A DNA stretch of 64,000 nt from Carya illinoinensis (lineage: Eukaryota > Streptophyta > Magnoliopsida > Fagales > Juglandaceae), in NCBI RefSeq assembly GCF_018687715.1, contig NC_056755.1, forward strand, positions 13,342,501-13,406,500, given 5' to 3'. Numbering within the stretch: position 1 is the stretch's first letter; every line of letters begins with the position of its first letter. The notes under the pieces are model-generated. The model was given only the letters and a program-made list of their open reading frames with translations, had not been told where the DNA came from and searched no databases. The position numbers and the translations under genes were made by a program. This document shows, piece by piece, positions 49,239-61,209 of this stretch.

Positions 49239-50653
49239 TCACCGCCTATCAATTATTCAGTCCTATTGGCTTCTATATTTGGTCAAACCTTATCCTCACA
49301 ATTGATCTATTATCGCCTTGAATGAAGAGATTTATCACGTGTTTTTCAACATTTTTACGTTGAAATCCCGATCGTGGAAGGTATCGAATTTAATTTGGAG
49401 AATGACACTTCTAATTAATTTTGAAGTTTTGTTACTTATAAGTAAATTCGCATATCGATTTGTATATTAATACTGTTATATTTATATTTAAAATTTAAAT
49501 TGGTATAATTTTTATTAAAATCTGACTTTTTGACCATTCATATTAGATGAACATACATATTAGTGTGTAAAATTACTTACAAATAGATTTTTTGATCATT
49601 GTGTATATCATAAAAAATGGGATATGATCTCTTGCATGCATACCATAACCAATATGGTGTGGTTCTCCATAATCTATATATATATAATCTCCCAAACGGC
49701 CTCAAAGTTATCCAATCCAAATTAGATGAACCCTTGTAAGAAGTACGTACAATCCTATGTGAATAAAAAACTTATTAAGTACTTCTACCAACGATTCTCG
49801 TCTTACCACAACATGTAATATAACTAAAATTATTTATGTAAGCACAAAGTTTAGTTGACACGGTATCATATGATAGGATATATAAGAACATCAGTAGTAC
49901 ATGTCTGTATACTTCTGTGAAACAGTACTGCGGTTTTCCCAACTGATCAAGAGCATATATATATATATATATATATAATCCGTATGTCAGAGTAGTGTAT
50001 ACTTAGAAATACAATAGTTTATGAGCAGCAGCTAGCTCCGGCCAACCAAATCGAAGCCAACCATAACGTGTATAGAATACACCACGTACTACTCATGCAT
50101 GCAGCTTCGTACGTGTGTGTATATATATATACATATATTAATCGATAGCAATGGCCCGACGAAACTAAGGCATGTCAATATATAATTCCACATAATTAAA
50201 GCGTACGGGGGTTTCAATGAATATGCATGCAGCTATCTCCGTGCAACGATTTACATTATCTATTTTTAACCAAAGACAACCCCCTTTTTTTTATTCAAAA
50301 TACCCATTCAAACAGCCATGATGAAAACATCGATATTGGATGTTGTCCTTGGAGATCGATTACATTGATAACATGATTTCATTAATCCCATGCATCATGG
50401 CTGGCCACTTAACATATATATTATTATACTATCTGAGCTTATTTTTGTTTTATTTTTGAAAAAACAATTAACCCAAAATCAGAAACATATATAATAAATT
50501 TTTATGGGAATCATGCTACTGAAAAATTGTTGTTGTGTTAATTATGACATCACGAGGTGTGGATGAATCTGGCCTTTAACCTTGTCAGATCCAGTTTGGA
50601 CTGAAGTCCTTGGATATTTCGTGATATTCGATAAATTAATTAATCTTTCATTA

Positions 50654-50727
50654 ATTTTACTTATCATCGGTTAATGTTACTTGCCAGAGAATTTTACTTA
50701 TCATCGATTAATGTTACTTGCCAGAGA
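50654..50727. repeat. 37 bp tandem duplication
   Basis: Two adjacent copies of ATTTTACTTATCATCGRTTA plus ATGTTACTTGCCAGAGA differ at one base (G/A). This is a recent local duplication. Confidence 0.9.
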
Positions 50728-51829
50728 ATTTATAACAGGTCGTATGTTGAAGATTCCTGGAAAAAATTAACAGCTTTCTGCAAATATTCTCAGGTAAAAT
50801 ATTATGATTTTGAGAGTTAAAAAAGGTAGAAAATAGAATAAAATGGAAAAGGAGATGGAGAAGAAAGAATGAGGGAGATAGATTTTAGTGGCTACATCTT
50901 TGCTATTATCAATTGTTCTTAAATACATATATCCAAACTATCATAAGCAGAATTGAAAGATATTGTACATCTCTATGTACATGATGCACCTGATCATCAG
51001 TAAATTATAAGTATAAAATATAAGCCTAGGTCGTTTGCACATAGAACTATAATGTTATATAAACCAAAGTCTAAAATCAACCCATTCTCAAACTTCAACC
51101 CATTCTCTAAAAGCTCAAACTAAAAACATGGTTATCTACACAATATGTTTCAGCGTAACTCGTAAGAGATCAATTCTCAACTACAACATGAACTGATATC
51201 ATCAAACAAGTTTTCTGTTTTTTTAAATGAAAGTTACTACTCCCCTAAGATTTTCAACAAGCATACACAGCACAAAAACCCCAAAATCAGAAGCCTAGCG
51301 TTGAAATCAAGATTGCAAGCCCTTTACATTTTCTTCTTGAGCTGCAGAATCTTTCATTATCTTGAGGACTCAAAAAATGCTAAACCCCATCTAACCGCGC
51401 CCAGTAAAGTAGTCCAACGAAAACCTCAAAACCATAACACAAGACCTTAAAATTAGAAGCCTAAAGACCATCCTATTTTTCCCTAAAATTCTAAAACATT
51501 CATGAAAAAGCAAACAAAACCTCAAAATCAAGAAGACCTTATACCTATTTGAGTTGCTGGTTCTCATCCAAATCCATACAGGATTTATAAGCTCCTTGAC
51601 AAACCCTAATCAAGGAGTTGACCCTCTATACCGCTCAGGTCAAGATCCTCCACATACAACAACGAAACTGAGAGAGTGAGAGAGAGAGAGACAGAGACAG
51701 AGGATTGAGAGACTCATTGGCTTCCCTCAATGGCGACGGCACGTCAACAATCACCTAGAGAAAATGGAGAGAGAGTATCGAGCTAGGGAAGAAATAAATA
51801 AGAGGAAAAAGCGAGTTTTTATCTTAAAA

Positions 51830-52021
51830 CTATTAGTGACAACTTTTTGTCTCTGCAAAAAGTAGTTTTTACTCATGAATTTATACTCGTCAAACGTGAT
51901 CCCACTGCTAAAGGTTTATATTTCTTCCACGGACAATTTTTGTGTCATCTGCTAAGTCTTTGCCACCATAGTAGATCTTGAAAGAAAACACTCATGGGAA
52001 ATGGGCAAATAAGTTGTAGTG
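51830..52021. mobile_element. CACTA-like terminal fragment
   Basis: The segment ends AAATAAGTTGTAGTG (reverse complement CACTACAACTTATTT) and carries subterminal words such as GACAACTTTTTGTC, TGCAAAAAGTAG and GACAATTTTTGTGTC in both orientations, typical of CACTA ends of the CACTACAA type. The opposite end was not found, so it may be a truncated element. Confidence 0.4.
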
Positions 52022-52408
52022 TGTTGACGGTTAATTAGGTGGATGAGAGTAGGAGATTTAACTAACTACTAGATAAAAGGTGTCTCTATGGCGCAAGTAG
52101 ACAATGGCAGAAACAAACCAATGTAGGAGATTGATTATGAAAAGGAGGGTCATGATCAGTTAAGTGTATATATAGGAAACCTCTGTAGGATATGTAGTGA
52201 ACTGAAAAGAACACTAAATAATACGTTGAATGGGAGACTTATAACGAACGACGCCCGTTAAGTGCGTAGAACCCTTTGGAGTAAGTGTGGTGAATGAAAA
52301 AGAACATTCAATCCGTTAAGTGTGTAAAACGCAAACTTTGAATATAAGACTTATCACAAACAGCGATCCGTTAAGTGCACAAGAAGGACCTCTGGAGAAC
52401 ATATGGTA

Positions 52409-52887
52409 CTAAAAATAACAACAAATAACATATATATTGAATATGAAACTTATCATAACAGAATTAAAAACGCTACAAGAGACCCTAAGAAATCGGTGGC
52501 TCTTATGCCAAAATGCCAACAACAACTCTGTATTGTCAACTAGTGGTACGATATGAAAAAAAAAATCAGATTGCAAAAGAGGCGTAACTAGCATGTAAAG
52601 AATCGTACGAGGACCGGACGAGTACATCTTAATTCGGTAGAAGTACACTGAAATAGCAGCGCTCCGAACACAGACCACTTGGTAGTATGGAGATTTCGTG
52701 GGCTCCAATGCAAGGAAAGACCGAATATTGAGATATATAGGTCCCTTGGTACGAAAGGAAGCTTTGAGAAATGCTTGGTAGTAGGATTGCACACGTACGT
52801 AGTTACGATGACTCTGGTCTGGTACAAAAAATAAAATAAAATAATTGGAAAATAAAATTTTGTGAGAGATAAAACTAACAGAAGCAC
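52409..52887 (-). pseudogene. F-box (FBA-type) protein gene fragment
   Basis: On the reverse strand one frame reads YVCNPTTKHFSKLP and ISIFGLSL, and a second frame continues ALEPTKSPYYQVVCVRSAA and YRIKMYSSG, so a single frameshift near 52700 joins a recognisable F-box-associated segment (xxCNPTTKxxxxLP ... LAFDPTKSPxYKVVCV ... YSS). The N-terminal F-box itself and the C-terminal part are absent. In intact proteins this region chooses the substrate of an SCF ubiquitin ligase. The fragment lies about 60 bp downstream of an LTR primer site in the same orientation. Confidence 0.55.
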
Positions 52888-52945
52888 TTTAAAAGAAATA
52901 GTTTATAGAATTGACCCTGGCGTTTGGCTAATAACTCTGATACCA

Positions 52946-53104
52946 TGTATAAAATATCATTAAACAGAATAAATCACGAAGATACGATCTATTGATTAGA
53001 TTAAAATGTTTTGGTATTATATATGATCATAATATTAAGTCATTGAATAAGTATAGATAAGTGACGTCGCTAAAAGGGAAATGACTACTATTGGATAAGT
53101 GTCA
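52946..53104 (-). mobile_element. 159 bp LTR with tRNA-Met primer site
   Basis: The plus-strand segment starts TGTATAAAATATC and ends GGATAAGTGTCA, so on the reverse strand it is TGACACTTATCC...TTTTATACA (TG...CA). Directly beside it the reverse strand reads TGGTATCAGAG (52935-52945), a primer-binding site. This is the 5' LTR of a reverse element; the partner LTR was not found. Its right end is exactly where homology to the PANC-SDI1 segment begins. Confidence 0.6.
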
Positions 53105-53579
53105 AGGTTAGTGCATTTGACTATAAGTCCCACCCTTAATAATGCAACAATCTCAAAGTTAGAACAGACCCTGCACACCAGGTAACTCAGCAAAACTAGT
53201 GGAGATAATCATCTGTTCAAACATATGACAAGAGAGAAATAAAATCACCAAAGAAGTTTACTTTGTGCTCATAATATTACTCGCAAAGCAAGCCCTTTCT
53301 ATCTAATTAGCAAGGCGCTTGCAAATACCCAGCAATCAAGCTCAAGTTTCAACTTTTGACAATCTTTCTAATAGAAAGAGGAAAAATAAAAATCCCAGAT
53401 TTATTATATTTAAATTTATAATTTGTACGTACGTCCAAAACAGACAAAAGTTAAGGTACTCGGCATAAATATCAATTCTTCCACCAGCTTTATCTACTGC
53501 TTGGGTCACCAACTTTCTTAATTCTCTACAATTTACTTGACCCTTTTCTGCAGAAAGCTTAGCTCTCAACAATGACCTG

Positions 53580-53854
53580 TGTAAGGTATCGAAAATAAAC
53601 AAAGGAAGACGACGGGTTGCAGGGCCAAGTCTGAAGGAAATCTCATGTATTTCGCATGATTCTAATTTACAGAATACATCCAACTAATATAGGCAGTGTG
53701 CTCTAACAGAATCTGCTAATTACAAATATATTTACCAGGAATGAAATAATAGTATAAAATGTAAACAATCAAAATAAAACAATTAACTATCCTTTATCCA
53801 AACTGCATGTAGCTGCTGAAGAACGACATGTAGCATGCTCTTTATTATGTAATA
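53580..53854 (-). repeat. 3' LTR of the copia element
   Basis: 275 bp, reverse-strand orientation. An ATG at 53683 opens a frame that runs out of the LTR into the PANC exon 3 remnant (to 53342), a chimeric frame of 113 codons. Confidence 0.95.
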
Positions 53855-56800
53855 GCCCCCTGCAAGATGGAGAATAGAGGTTGACTATTCCCATCTTGGA
53901 CAAATGTGACTTGAGAAGAAAAGAAGGTAGAGCTTTAGTAAACATATCTGCGAGCTGGCTGTGAGAAGGAACATGAGAAGTTGTGATGCTGCCTTCTTGA
54001 ATCTTGTCCCGAACTAGGTGACAATCCAGTTCAATGTGTTTAGTTCTCTCGTGAAAAACTGGATTTGCAGCTATGTGTAAGGCTACCTGGTTGTCACAAT
54101 GAAGTAAGGCAGATTGAGGGTGAGAAATCTGGAGATCAGTGAGTAAATATCGCAACCATGTAAGTTCACAACAAGTAGAGGCCATGGAACGGTACTCGGT
54201 TTCAGCTGAAGAGCGAGAAACTACTGATTGCTTCTTTGTTTTCCAAGAAATCAGAGAGTGACCAAGAAAGATGCAATAACCGGTGACTGAGCGACGAGTG
54301 TCGGGGCAAGAAGCCCAATCAGAGTCACAAAAAGCCTTGAGTTGAAGCTGAGAAGAGGAGGACAATAAAATGCCTTGGCCGGGGGCAGCTTTGATGTATC
54401 TCAATACCTTGTGTGCAGTGGCCATATGTGTAGAGGTAGGATGATCCATAAATTGACTCAAGAGCTGAACAACAAAACATATGTCGGGCCTAGTGATTGT
54501 TAAGTACAATAAACGGCCAATGAGACGACGGTATGGACTTGGATCAGCTAGAGGAACACCATTAGCTTTGCTGACTTTAAAATTCTGGTCAAGAGGTAAT
54601 TGGAGAGGCTTGCTCCCAAGTGTACCCGAGTCAGCTAAAATATCCAGCGCGTATTTTCTTTGACATAAATGGATGCCTTTAGATGAACGGGCAACCTCCA
54701 AGCCAAGGAAATAGCGCAAAGAACCAAGGTCTTTAATTTTGAAATAAGTATTGAGGAAAGTTTTGAGAGAAGCAATAGAGGAAGAACAATTTCTAGCCAC
54801 AATAATATCGTCAACATATACCAGCAATGCAGTAAATGAGTTGCCCTCCAACTTAGTGAAGAGGCTATAATCAGCCTTAGATTGATGAAACCCAAAAGTA
54901 ATAAGAGATGAAGAGAATTTGGAATACCATTGTCTTGAAGCTTGCTTAAGGCCATATAGACTCTTAAGCAATTTGCACACTTGGTGAGGTTCTCCTTTGG
55001 TGTATCCAGGAGGTTTACGCATATAGATCTCCTCATCCAAATCACCGTGGAGAAATGCATTGTGGACATCAAATTGATGGATGAACCATCCTTTAATAGC
55101 TGCCACTGAAAGTAAGACCCGAATAGTGACTAATTTAACAACAAGAGAAAAAGTCTCTGTGTAGTCAATACCCTCTTGTTGGGTGAAACCTTTGGCGACA
55201 AGTCTACCTTTCAACCTTTCAATAGTCCCATCAGAATTGAATTTTGTCTTGTACACGTATTTACAGTCAATGGCTTCTTTGCCAGGAGGAAGATCAATGA
55301 TGATCCAAGTGTGATTCTGTTCTAAAGCTTGCAGTTCAGAATTCATAGCTTCACACCAGCCAGGCCGGTCCTTAAGGGCTTGCTTGTATGTTTGTGGATC
55401 AGAAATAGAGGAAATTGAAGTAGACAAAGCAGTAAATGAGGGAGAAAATTTCTGGTAAGTGAGATAGTGAGAGAGGGAATAATTGTTACCTGAAACAGTG
55501 TCTTTAAGCTTGGACAGCAATGGTGGGGAAGCAGGGAGTGATGCCTGTTGACAGTGAAATTGTTGAAGGTATTGAGGGGCTTTCCTTACTCGAGATGACC
55601 TGCGGAGGGGGAGTTGAGAGGAGGAAGGTGGAGAAGGGTGTGTGGAAGAAGAAGAGGGAGAAATGTGAGATGAAGACGCCGTGTTGTCTAGGGACGAAGT
55701 GAGCTATCCAGAATTATTTTGGGAGGGTAAAGGAGAAATTTGAGGGGCTGTTTGGGGAAAGTCAAGGAGGTCTGGAAGCGGTTTAGTAAAAACAAGGTCA
55801 TTTTGTGAGAATGGGGAAGAATTGGAAGGAAGAGAGTGAAAGGGAAATATTGTCTCATGGAAGACAACATCCCGAGATATGAAGGTTGAGTTGGTGTGAA
55901 GGTCAAGAAGTTTATATCCCTTGATGCCAAAAGGATAGCCAAGAAAGATACACATGCAACCTCGGGGTTCAAATTTTTTTCTCCCATGAGGAAGTGTGGT
56001 TGCAAAACAAAGTGAACCAAAAATTTTCATGTGTGCATACACTGGTTTGGAATTGAATAAAAGTTCATAAGGGGTTTTGTTTTGAAGAAGGGGAGTGGGG
56101 GTTCGATTGATTAAGTTAGCGGCTGTCAAAACATAATCACTCCAATATTCAAGAGGAAGACCCGCTTGTATTTTCAATGCTCGAGCGACATTAAGTAAGT
56201 GTTGGTGTTTTCGTTCCACAATACCATTTTGTTGTGGGGTGGCCACACAACTTCTTTGATGTATGATGCCTTTAGTGTTAAAAAAATCTGTCATTTGAAA
56301 TTCACTTCCATTGTCACTTCGTAAAACTTTGATTTTGTGGTTAAATTGATTTTCAACTAAGTTAGAAAAGGAAGTAATGCAGTTTCTGGTTTCATATTTA
56401 TTGTGGAGAAGATACAACCAAGTACTTCTTGTGTAGTCATCAATTATGGTTAGAAAAAATTTGAAACCATCATATGCAATGGTTGAGCAAGGCCCCCATA
56501 GGTCACAGTGTATCATTTCAAAAGGTTTAGATGTCTTATGTTGGCTGTGAGGAAACGGCAATCGATGGAGTTTAGCCAATGGACAAATGCAACAAGGTTT
56601 TGTATTAATAGATGAAACATCTTTCTTTACAATAGGATCTGTAACCAGATTAATACATGGAAAAGAAGGATGGCCTAGGCGACAATGCCATAGGTCAGAA
56701 ACATCTGTATTGGGTAAAATAGAAGTTGAACCAGTGAATGGAGCAGTGGAGAAGGTTGAAAGTTTATTGGTTAAAGTGGAGGGAGACACCTCAATGCTCA

Positions 56801-58442
56801 AGAAGTGATAAAGGCCACTCCGTACTTCACCCTTCCCAATCGTTGTCCAAGATAAAAGGTCCTGAATAAGGCAACAATCAGACAAGAAAACTAGACAACA
56901 AGTGAGAGCAGTGGCCAGTTTTTTTGCAGAAATTAAATTAAATTGAAAAGATGGTATGCAGAAAACGTCATGGAGACAAATTGATGGAGTGAGTTGGACA
57001 GAGCCAATGTGAGTGACAGAGGCCTCAGTGCCATTTGGCATTTTAACAGAATAATTAACATGAGCAGTGATAGTAGTGAGTAGGGAGGTACAGCAGACCA
57101 TGTGGTCTGTTGCACCTGTGTCAATGATCCAGGGAATATTTGTGGTGTGAAATGGAACGTGTGTGCATGTAGAGAGGCAAAGAGAAATACCAGAGAGGTT
57201 GGGTTGCGGGTTGGGCAGATTGGCAGATGCAAGATTGGACTGAATTGGGTGTGAAGGAGGTTGAGCAGTAGTGGAAGAATCCCTTGGCTGAAGCAGAGCT
57301 AGTAGTTGCTGATACTGGGCTTGAGTTAAACCCACTCTTCCATCACTAGTCTTATCCAGGTCAGAAGCATGTGATAAGGTAGTTTGTGTAGCAAGAGCAG
57401 CAGAATTGGTGCTTTTGGTGAAGAACTTATGACCCGGTGGGTAACCATGCAATTTGTAGCACCTCTCCATGGTGTGACCAGACAAATTACAGTGAGAACA
57501 AATAGGGGGCTCTGCATTTCCAGCTTTAAAGCAGGTTTCAAATGTGTGACCAGAAATTTTGCAATGTGTACAATAGGCACGATCTTTCTTAGGGGTATTT
57601 CTGGACTGATTGAAGGTTCTAGTATGTGGTGCAAACGAATGGTTGATAGCTAAGGCCATGGAGTCAGGGGATGGGTTATGGGAAATAAGTTGGTGTTGGC
57701 GCTCCTGTTGTTGAATGAGCGAAAAAAATTTGGTCACGGGTGGGAGGGGATCTAATAACATTATTTGGTCACGAACATTGGAATAGGTATCATGTAGACC
57801 CATGAGAAATTGAAACACACAGTCTTGTTGGTATCTATCCAAGAGTGTTGGTGCAGTGCCACAAGTACACACAGAAATCGGATCATAAATTGAAAGCTCA
57901 TCCCAAAGAGTTTTGAGCTTATCATAGTAGATACTTACAGAGTCTGTATCTTGAGTAAGACTGGCGAGAGTTTTCTTTAGCTGGAAAATCCGTGGACCAT
58001 TCTGATGGGAGAATCGGGCTTGAAGGTCAAGCCATATGTCGCGAGCATCATCGACGAACACAACACTTGACTTGATAGAAGAACTGATGGAATTTTGAAT
58101 CCATGACACCACCATGTCGTTGCAACGTTCCCAGAGTTGAAGAAAAGGATCCATGGAGTCGGTTGGTTTGGGAATATCACCAGAGATAAATCCCAATTTA
58201 TTTTTGGCACGGAGTGCCCGTCGCATAGCACGCGACCAAGTGATGTAATTATCTGCGGTGAGTAAATCGGTGACCAGAATAACGGCAGGATTGTCGTCGT
58301 TATCTAGTCGGAAAGGATTACTGGGATCGCTCAAGTTTAGGTATCTGGCCATATCGATGTCACGAGTGTTCGGGTGAGGTTTAGAATGGGCAGAGATGTG
58401 GGTAGAGGAGGAATCGGCAGAGCTTTCTAGTTGTTCTTCCAT
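53787..58442 (-). pseudogene. Copia gag-pol polyprotein, one in-frame stop
   Basis: From MEEQLESSADSS at 58442 a single frame of about 1550 codons is interrupted only by one TAG at 55704-55706, between integrase and reverse transcriptase. Gag: ADNYITWSRAMRRAL and a UBN2-type region, then two zinc knuckles (CTHCKISGHTFETC, CSHCNLSGHTMERC, near 57480-57580). Protease: WIIDTGATDHM. Integrase: [79 protein letters not shown]. RNase [31 protein letters not shown]. The proteins copy and integrate the element. The stop may be a mutation of this copy; the rest looks intact, so it may descend from a recently active family. Confidence 0.93.
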
Positions 58443-58470
58443 GGAGATGGCGCTTAGGCTCTTGATACCA

Positions 58471-58745
58471 TGTAAGGTATCGAAAATAAACAAAGGAAGA
58501 AGACGGGTTGCAGGGCCAAGTCTGAAGGAAATCTCATGTATTTCGCGTGATTCTAATTTACAGAATACATCCAACTAATATAGGCACTGTGCTCTAACAG
58601 AATCTGCTAATTACAAATATATTTACCAAGAATGAAATAATAGTATAAAATGTAAATAATCAAAATAAAACAATTAACTATCCTTTATCCAAACTGCATG
58701 TAGCTGCTGAAGAACGACATGTAGCATGCTCTTTATTATGTAATA
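58471..58745 (-). repeat. 5' LTR of the copia element
   Basis: 275 bp and nearly identical to 53580-53854. The primer site TGGTATCAAGAGC follows immediately on the reverse strand at 58470-58458. Confidence 0.95.
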
Positions 58746-59399
58746 ACCTGTTTATAGATAATGCATGCAGAATACAAAGAAGCAGTTGTACAATAATAAA
58801 AAATAAGATGGCTTTTCAGAGCTGTGAATATAAAATACTGACAAATACTCTCTTAGCTACTTTAGATAAGATGCAGGTCTTGAAAATAAACTGTGTGTGA
58901 GAAAAAAAAAGAAGAAAAAGGGCAATGGTTCATTCATACTACCTACTCTGATAATTTTTTATTCAGAAAATAACTAAAATCATTTTCCTGAAAAAGAGAA
59001 AAGATATCTATATGCATAAATAGAAGCATAGCTTTGTGAGAATTTAAAAGTTAAAAGGAATAACGGCACTCTCTGACAAACTAGGTGACATTTTTTTTCA
59101 TTACCATCAAGCAATATATTAGTAGAAAAACCTAGTTAAAAGAATGAAACATGACCAAATTAATGGCTCTTATAAACCCAATCCCAAAACCCATTTTTTC
59201 AAGGTCTGAACTATACCAACACTAACTTTCCAACCTGCAGAGAACTGAATGGTTGACTGAAATTATGATTTCATTTGTATTGCATAAGTTGAAATTAGGC
59301 CTAAATATTAAAAGCAATATGCCTAACATAAAAGTTTAATGAGTGAAGCTCTTCAACTTTCCATGCTTTTTAAGTCCCCTACGGTCTTAGGCCCTTTTT

Positions 59400-59736
59400 T
59401 GGATTGTAAGATAGTTTTATCTCATCTCAACATTTAAATACTACAAATACAAATACTTTTCAATTTCAAAATTTTAATTTTTTCATCTAATCATTATATA
59501 ATCATTACAACTGTTCCAAACTTTTAAACAAAATACAAAAAATAATTCAACTTGTTCCAATTCTAAAACAAAAATAATATTAAAAATTATATTCTAACAA
59601 TAATTTAATTTTATAATATTTTTATTTAATTTTCTCTCTTTCCTCCTGAAACTCCATAAAACATTGTAACTTAAATCATTTCACTATTATTCACAAATTT
59701 TTCATCTCATCTTATCTCAACAATCAAATGATGCCT
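59400..59736. mobile_element. Tourist-like MITE E, with empty site in the intact PANC gene
   Basis: It runs from GGCCCTTTTTTGG to AATGATGCCT, flanked by TTA (59397-59399, 59737-59739). The interior has TCTCATCTCAACA, CTCATCTTATCTCAACA and AATAATATTAAAAATTATAT, as in the other copies. The corresponding place in PANC intron 1 (about 31876) lacks it, so it arrived after the duplication. Confidence 0.85.
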
Positions 59737-60792
59737 TTAACTTCTATACACCAAGTAGACAAGACTGGAGATGCTGAAACAGTGGAAGGACCTCTCTCTT
59801 CACAATGCGAGAACTAGATAAACCATGACAAGCGGTTACAGGTCATGGTGAATTAATGATTCCTTTAGGCCTCATGCTGTTCAAACTCCATTTTCTTTCA
59901 TACAAATAAAAATACTGGTAAAGATAAAGCATTTCTGTATTATTTTCCCATATTTCCCAGATTGTTTCTTTAGATAAAATAAGGTAAATGACAACCATAA
60001 TCCCAAACATGAATAATATAGATAATTTGGTTTCCAATAAGCGTAGGAAAAGAAGGGAAAGATTGGACTCTACAGCAGCCATTCCAACAAAAAATGAAGT
60101 AAATATTACATAGTTGCTCCTCTTTCTCACAAACCAACAAACTTAATGTTCTTCTACTAGAAACTTACCCTTAATTCAGTTGTCAAGAAAACAAATGGAC
60201 ACAGAAGCCAACTTATAATAAGCATTCGTGCCTTAAATAAATTACAAGATTCCAAGTTCTTCTCTCAAAGCAACAAATATCATATGCCTGTAAACAACCT
60301 CCTCAGCTAGTTCGATTTGGTGTTTAGAAATTTGTAACTAGCACACTAATTTCGAAAAATATTTATCCTAACGACAAATTACCTCTGTCCATTTGTAAAC
60401 TTCACAAGTGGGAGGCGCCATTAATAAAGGCAGATTTTTTCAACTGCCTAAATAATGAAGATTTCAGTCATGATAATCAGAATTCTTCATCTTACCAGGT
60501 TTTCTATATGTATACATATATATTCCTTTCTACTTGGAAGAAAAGCCAATTTTGTCGAAACCCAAAACAGGTTGGTGATTGGTTTCCCAAACAACTACTG
60601 CGTGGAGAATACATTGTGCAGAACAAGCCTCATAGTCTTTCTTTTCGCCCATTTATTTTCAATAGAACCTTATACTATTCTACCCAGAAATAACTATTCT
60701 CAGCCCCCCCTCTCCCACAAACCACAATCTGAAACCCCTTATGAACAAGTAAAAAAGAAACAAATATTATCTAACATGAGAGCTCATCATTC

Positions 60793-61209
60793 CTAGCTAA
60801 AGGGAGAGATCTCTTCAAAGATGGGCAGTCTCTTTGATCTCAATGGACCCCATTCATTCATCAACTGCTCAAGTCCTTTAATAAAATCATCATCAAGGCC
60901 TGGTACTACTATATGATCATGATCATCTGATGACTCCATTAACGGTAGTGAAGGGTGGCATCTGGATTTAAGCTCCATTATCAGTTCCTGGGCTCGTTTC
61001 CTTGACTTGCATTCATTTGAATCTGGAAGTCTACCTTGTAAAACATCTTGAATAATAGAAAATGCTTCATCATATCGAGCCAGTTTGATCAGGCAAAATA
61101 CCAAATTACAAGCCTTATTGGCATCTGGATTGATCATCTGTGCTTTCTGGTATACCACCTCTGCCATCATAAAGTTTGATTTCTTCATGTACGCCCAACC
61201 CAAATTTCC
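60793..61209 (-). pseudogene. Second copy of SDI1 exon 4 (open frame)
   Basis: The splice acceptor (GATGACAG|GGAAAT) and reading frame of the last SDI1 exon are preserved: GNLGWAYMKKSNFMMAE, ANKACNLVFCLIKLARYDEA and LPIFEEISPFS with a stop. Relative to the intact gene it has one extra codon (VVPGLDDD) and ends earlier because the ISPFR duplication and NDELVC end are missing. By eye the nucleotide difference is about 8%. Exons 1-3 are not in the window: LINE 3 and MITE F interrupt what would be intron 3. It could be the 3' end of a gene continuing beyond 64000, or an isolated fragment. Confidence 0.7.

Larger units (their letters stand above)
48852..52020. other. Region upstream of SDI1, no intact gene
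   Basis: After the SDI1 leader and promoter (to about 49100) come microsatellites (CG/CA/TA at 49203-49238, TA at 49957-49976 and 50121-50130), AT-rich DNA, a 37 bp tandem duplication (50654-50727) and, near 51600-51800, a GA-rich stretch. The short ATG frame at 51731 (MATARQQSP) ends after about 17 codons. I see no gene. Confidence 0.5.
53580..58745 (-). mobile_element. Nearly intact Ty1/copia retrotransposon
   Basis: It has 275 bp LTRs at 53580-53854 and 58471-58745 that differ at 5 positions by my count (about 1.8%). The target duplication ACCTG is at 53575-53579 and 58746-58750, and the uninterrupted target is visible in the paralogous PANC exon 3. The primer site TGGTATCAAGAGC abuts the 5' LTR (58458-58470) and a purine tract (GCAGGGGGC) abuts the 3' LTR. 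One long polyprotein frame fills the interior. On the reverse strand the LTR starts TATTACA rather than TG. It inserted after the segmental duplication. Confidence 0.95.
53105..60293 (-). pseudogene. PANC pseudogene (exons 1, 2 and 4 absent, exon 3 split)
   Basis: Only intron sequence and exon 3 survive. Exon 3 lies at 53463-53579 plus 58751-58764, split by the copia element; its reverse frame reads [19 protein letters not shown] and [13 protein letters not shown]. Compared with the intact gene, the acceptor is changed from CAG|G to CAT|G (base 58765) and the donor GAG|GTGAGG is lost in a changed sequence near 53460. Exon 2 is removed by a deletion between two GCA words (junction at 59066-59068). 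Exon 1 is removed by a larger deletion. Exon 4 lies beyond the left edge of the duplication. No product is possible. Confidence 0.9.

Noticed and set aside
50801..50830. GAGAGTTAAAAAAGGTAG near 50811, considered as the left target site of the LTR element at 52946
   Set aside because: It resembles the pre-insertion context AGTTAAAAAGGTTAG only over an A-rich core, with no homology on either side and no second LTR next to it.
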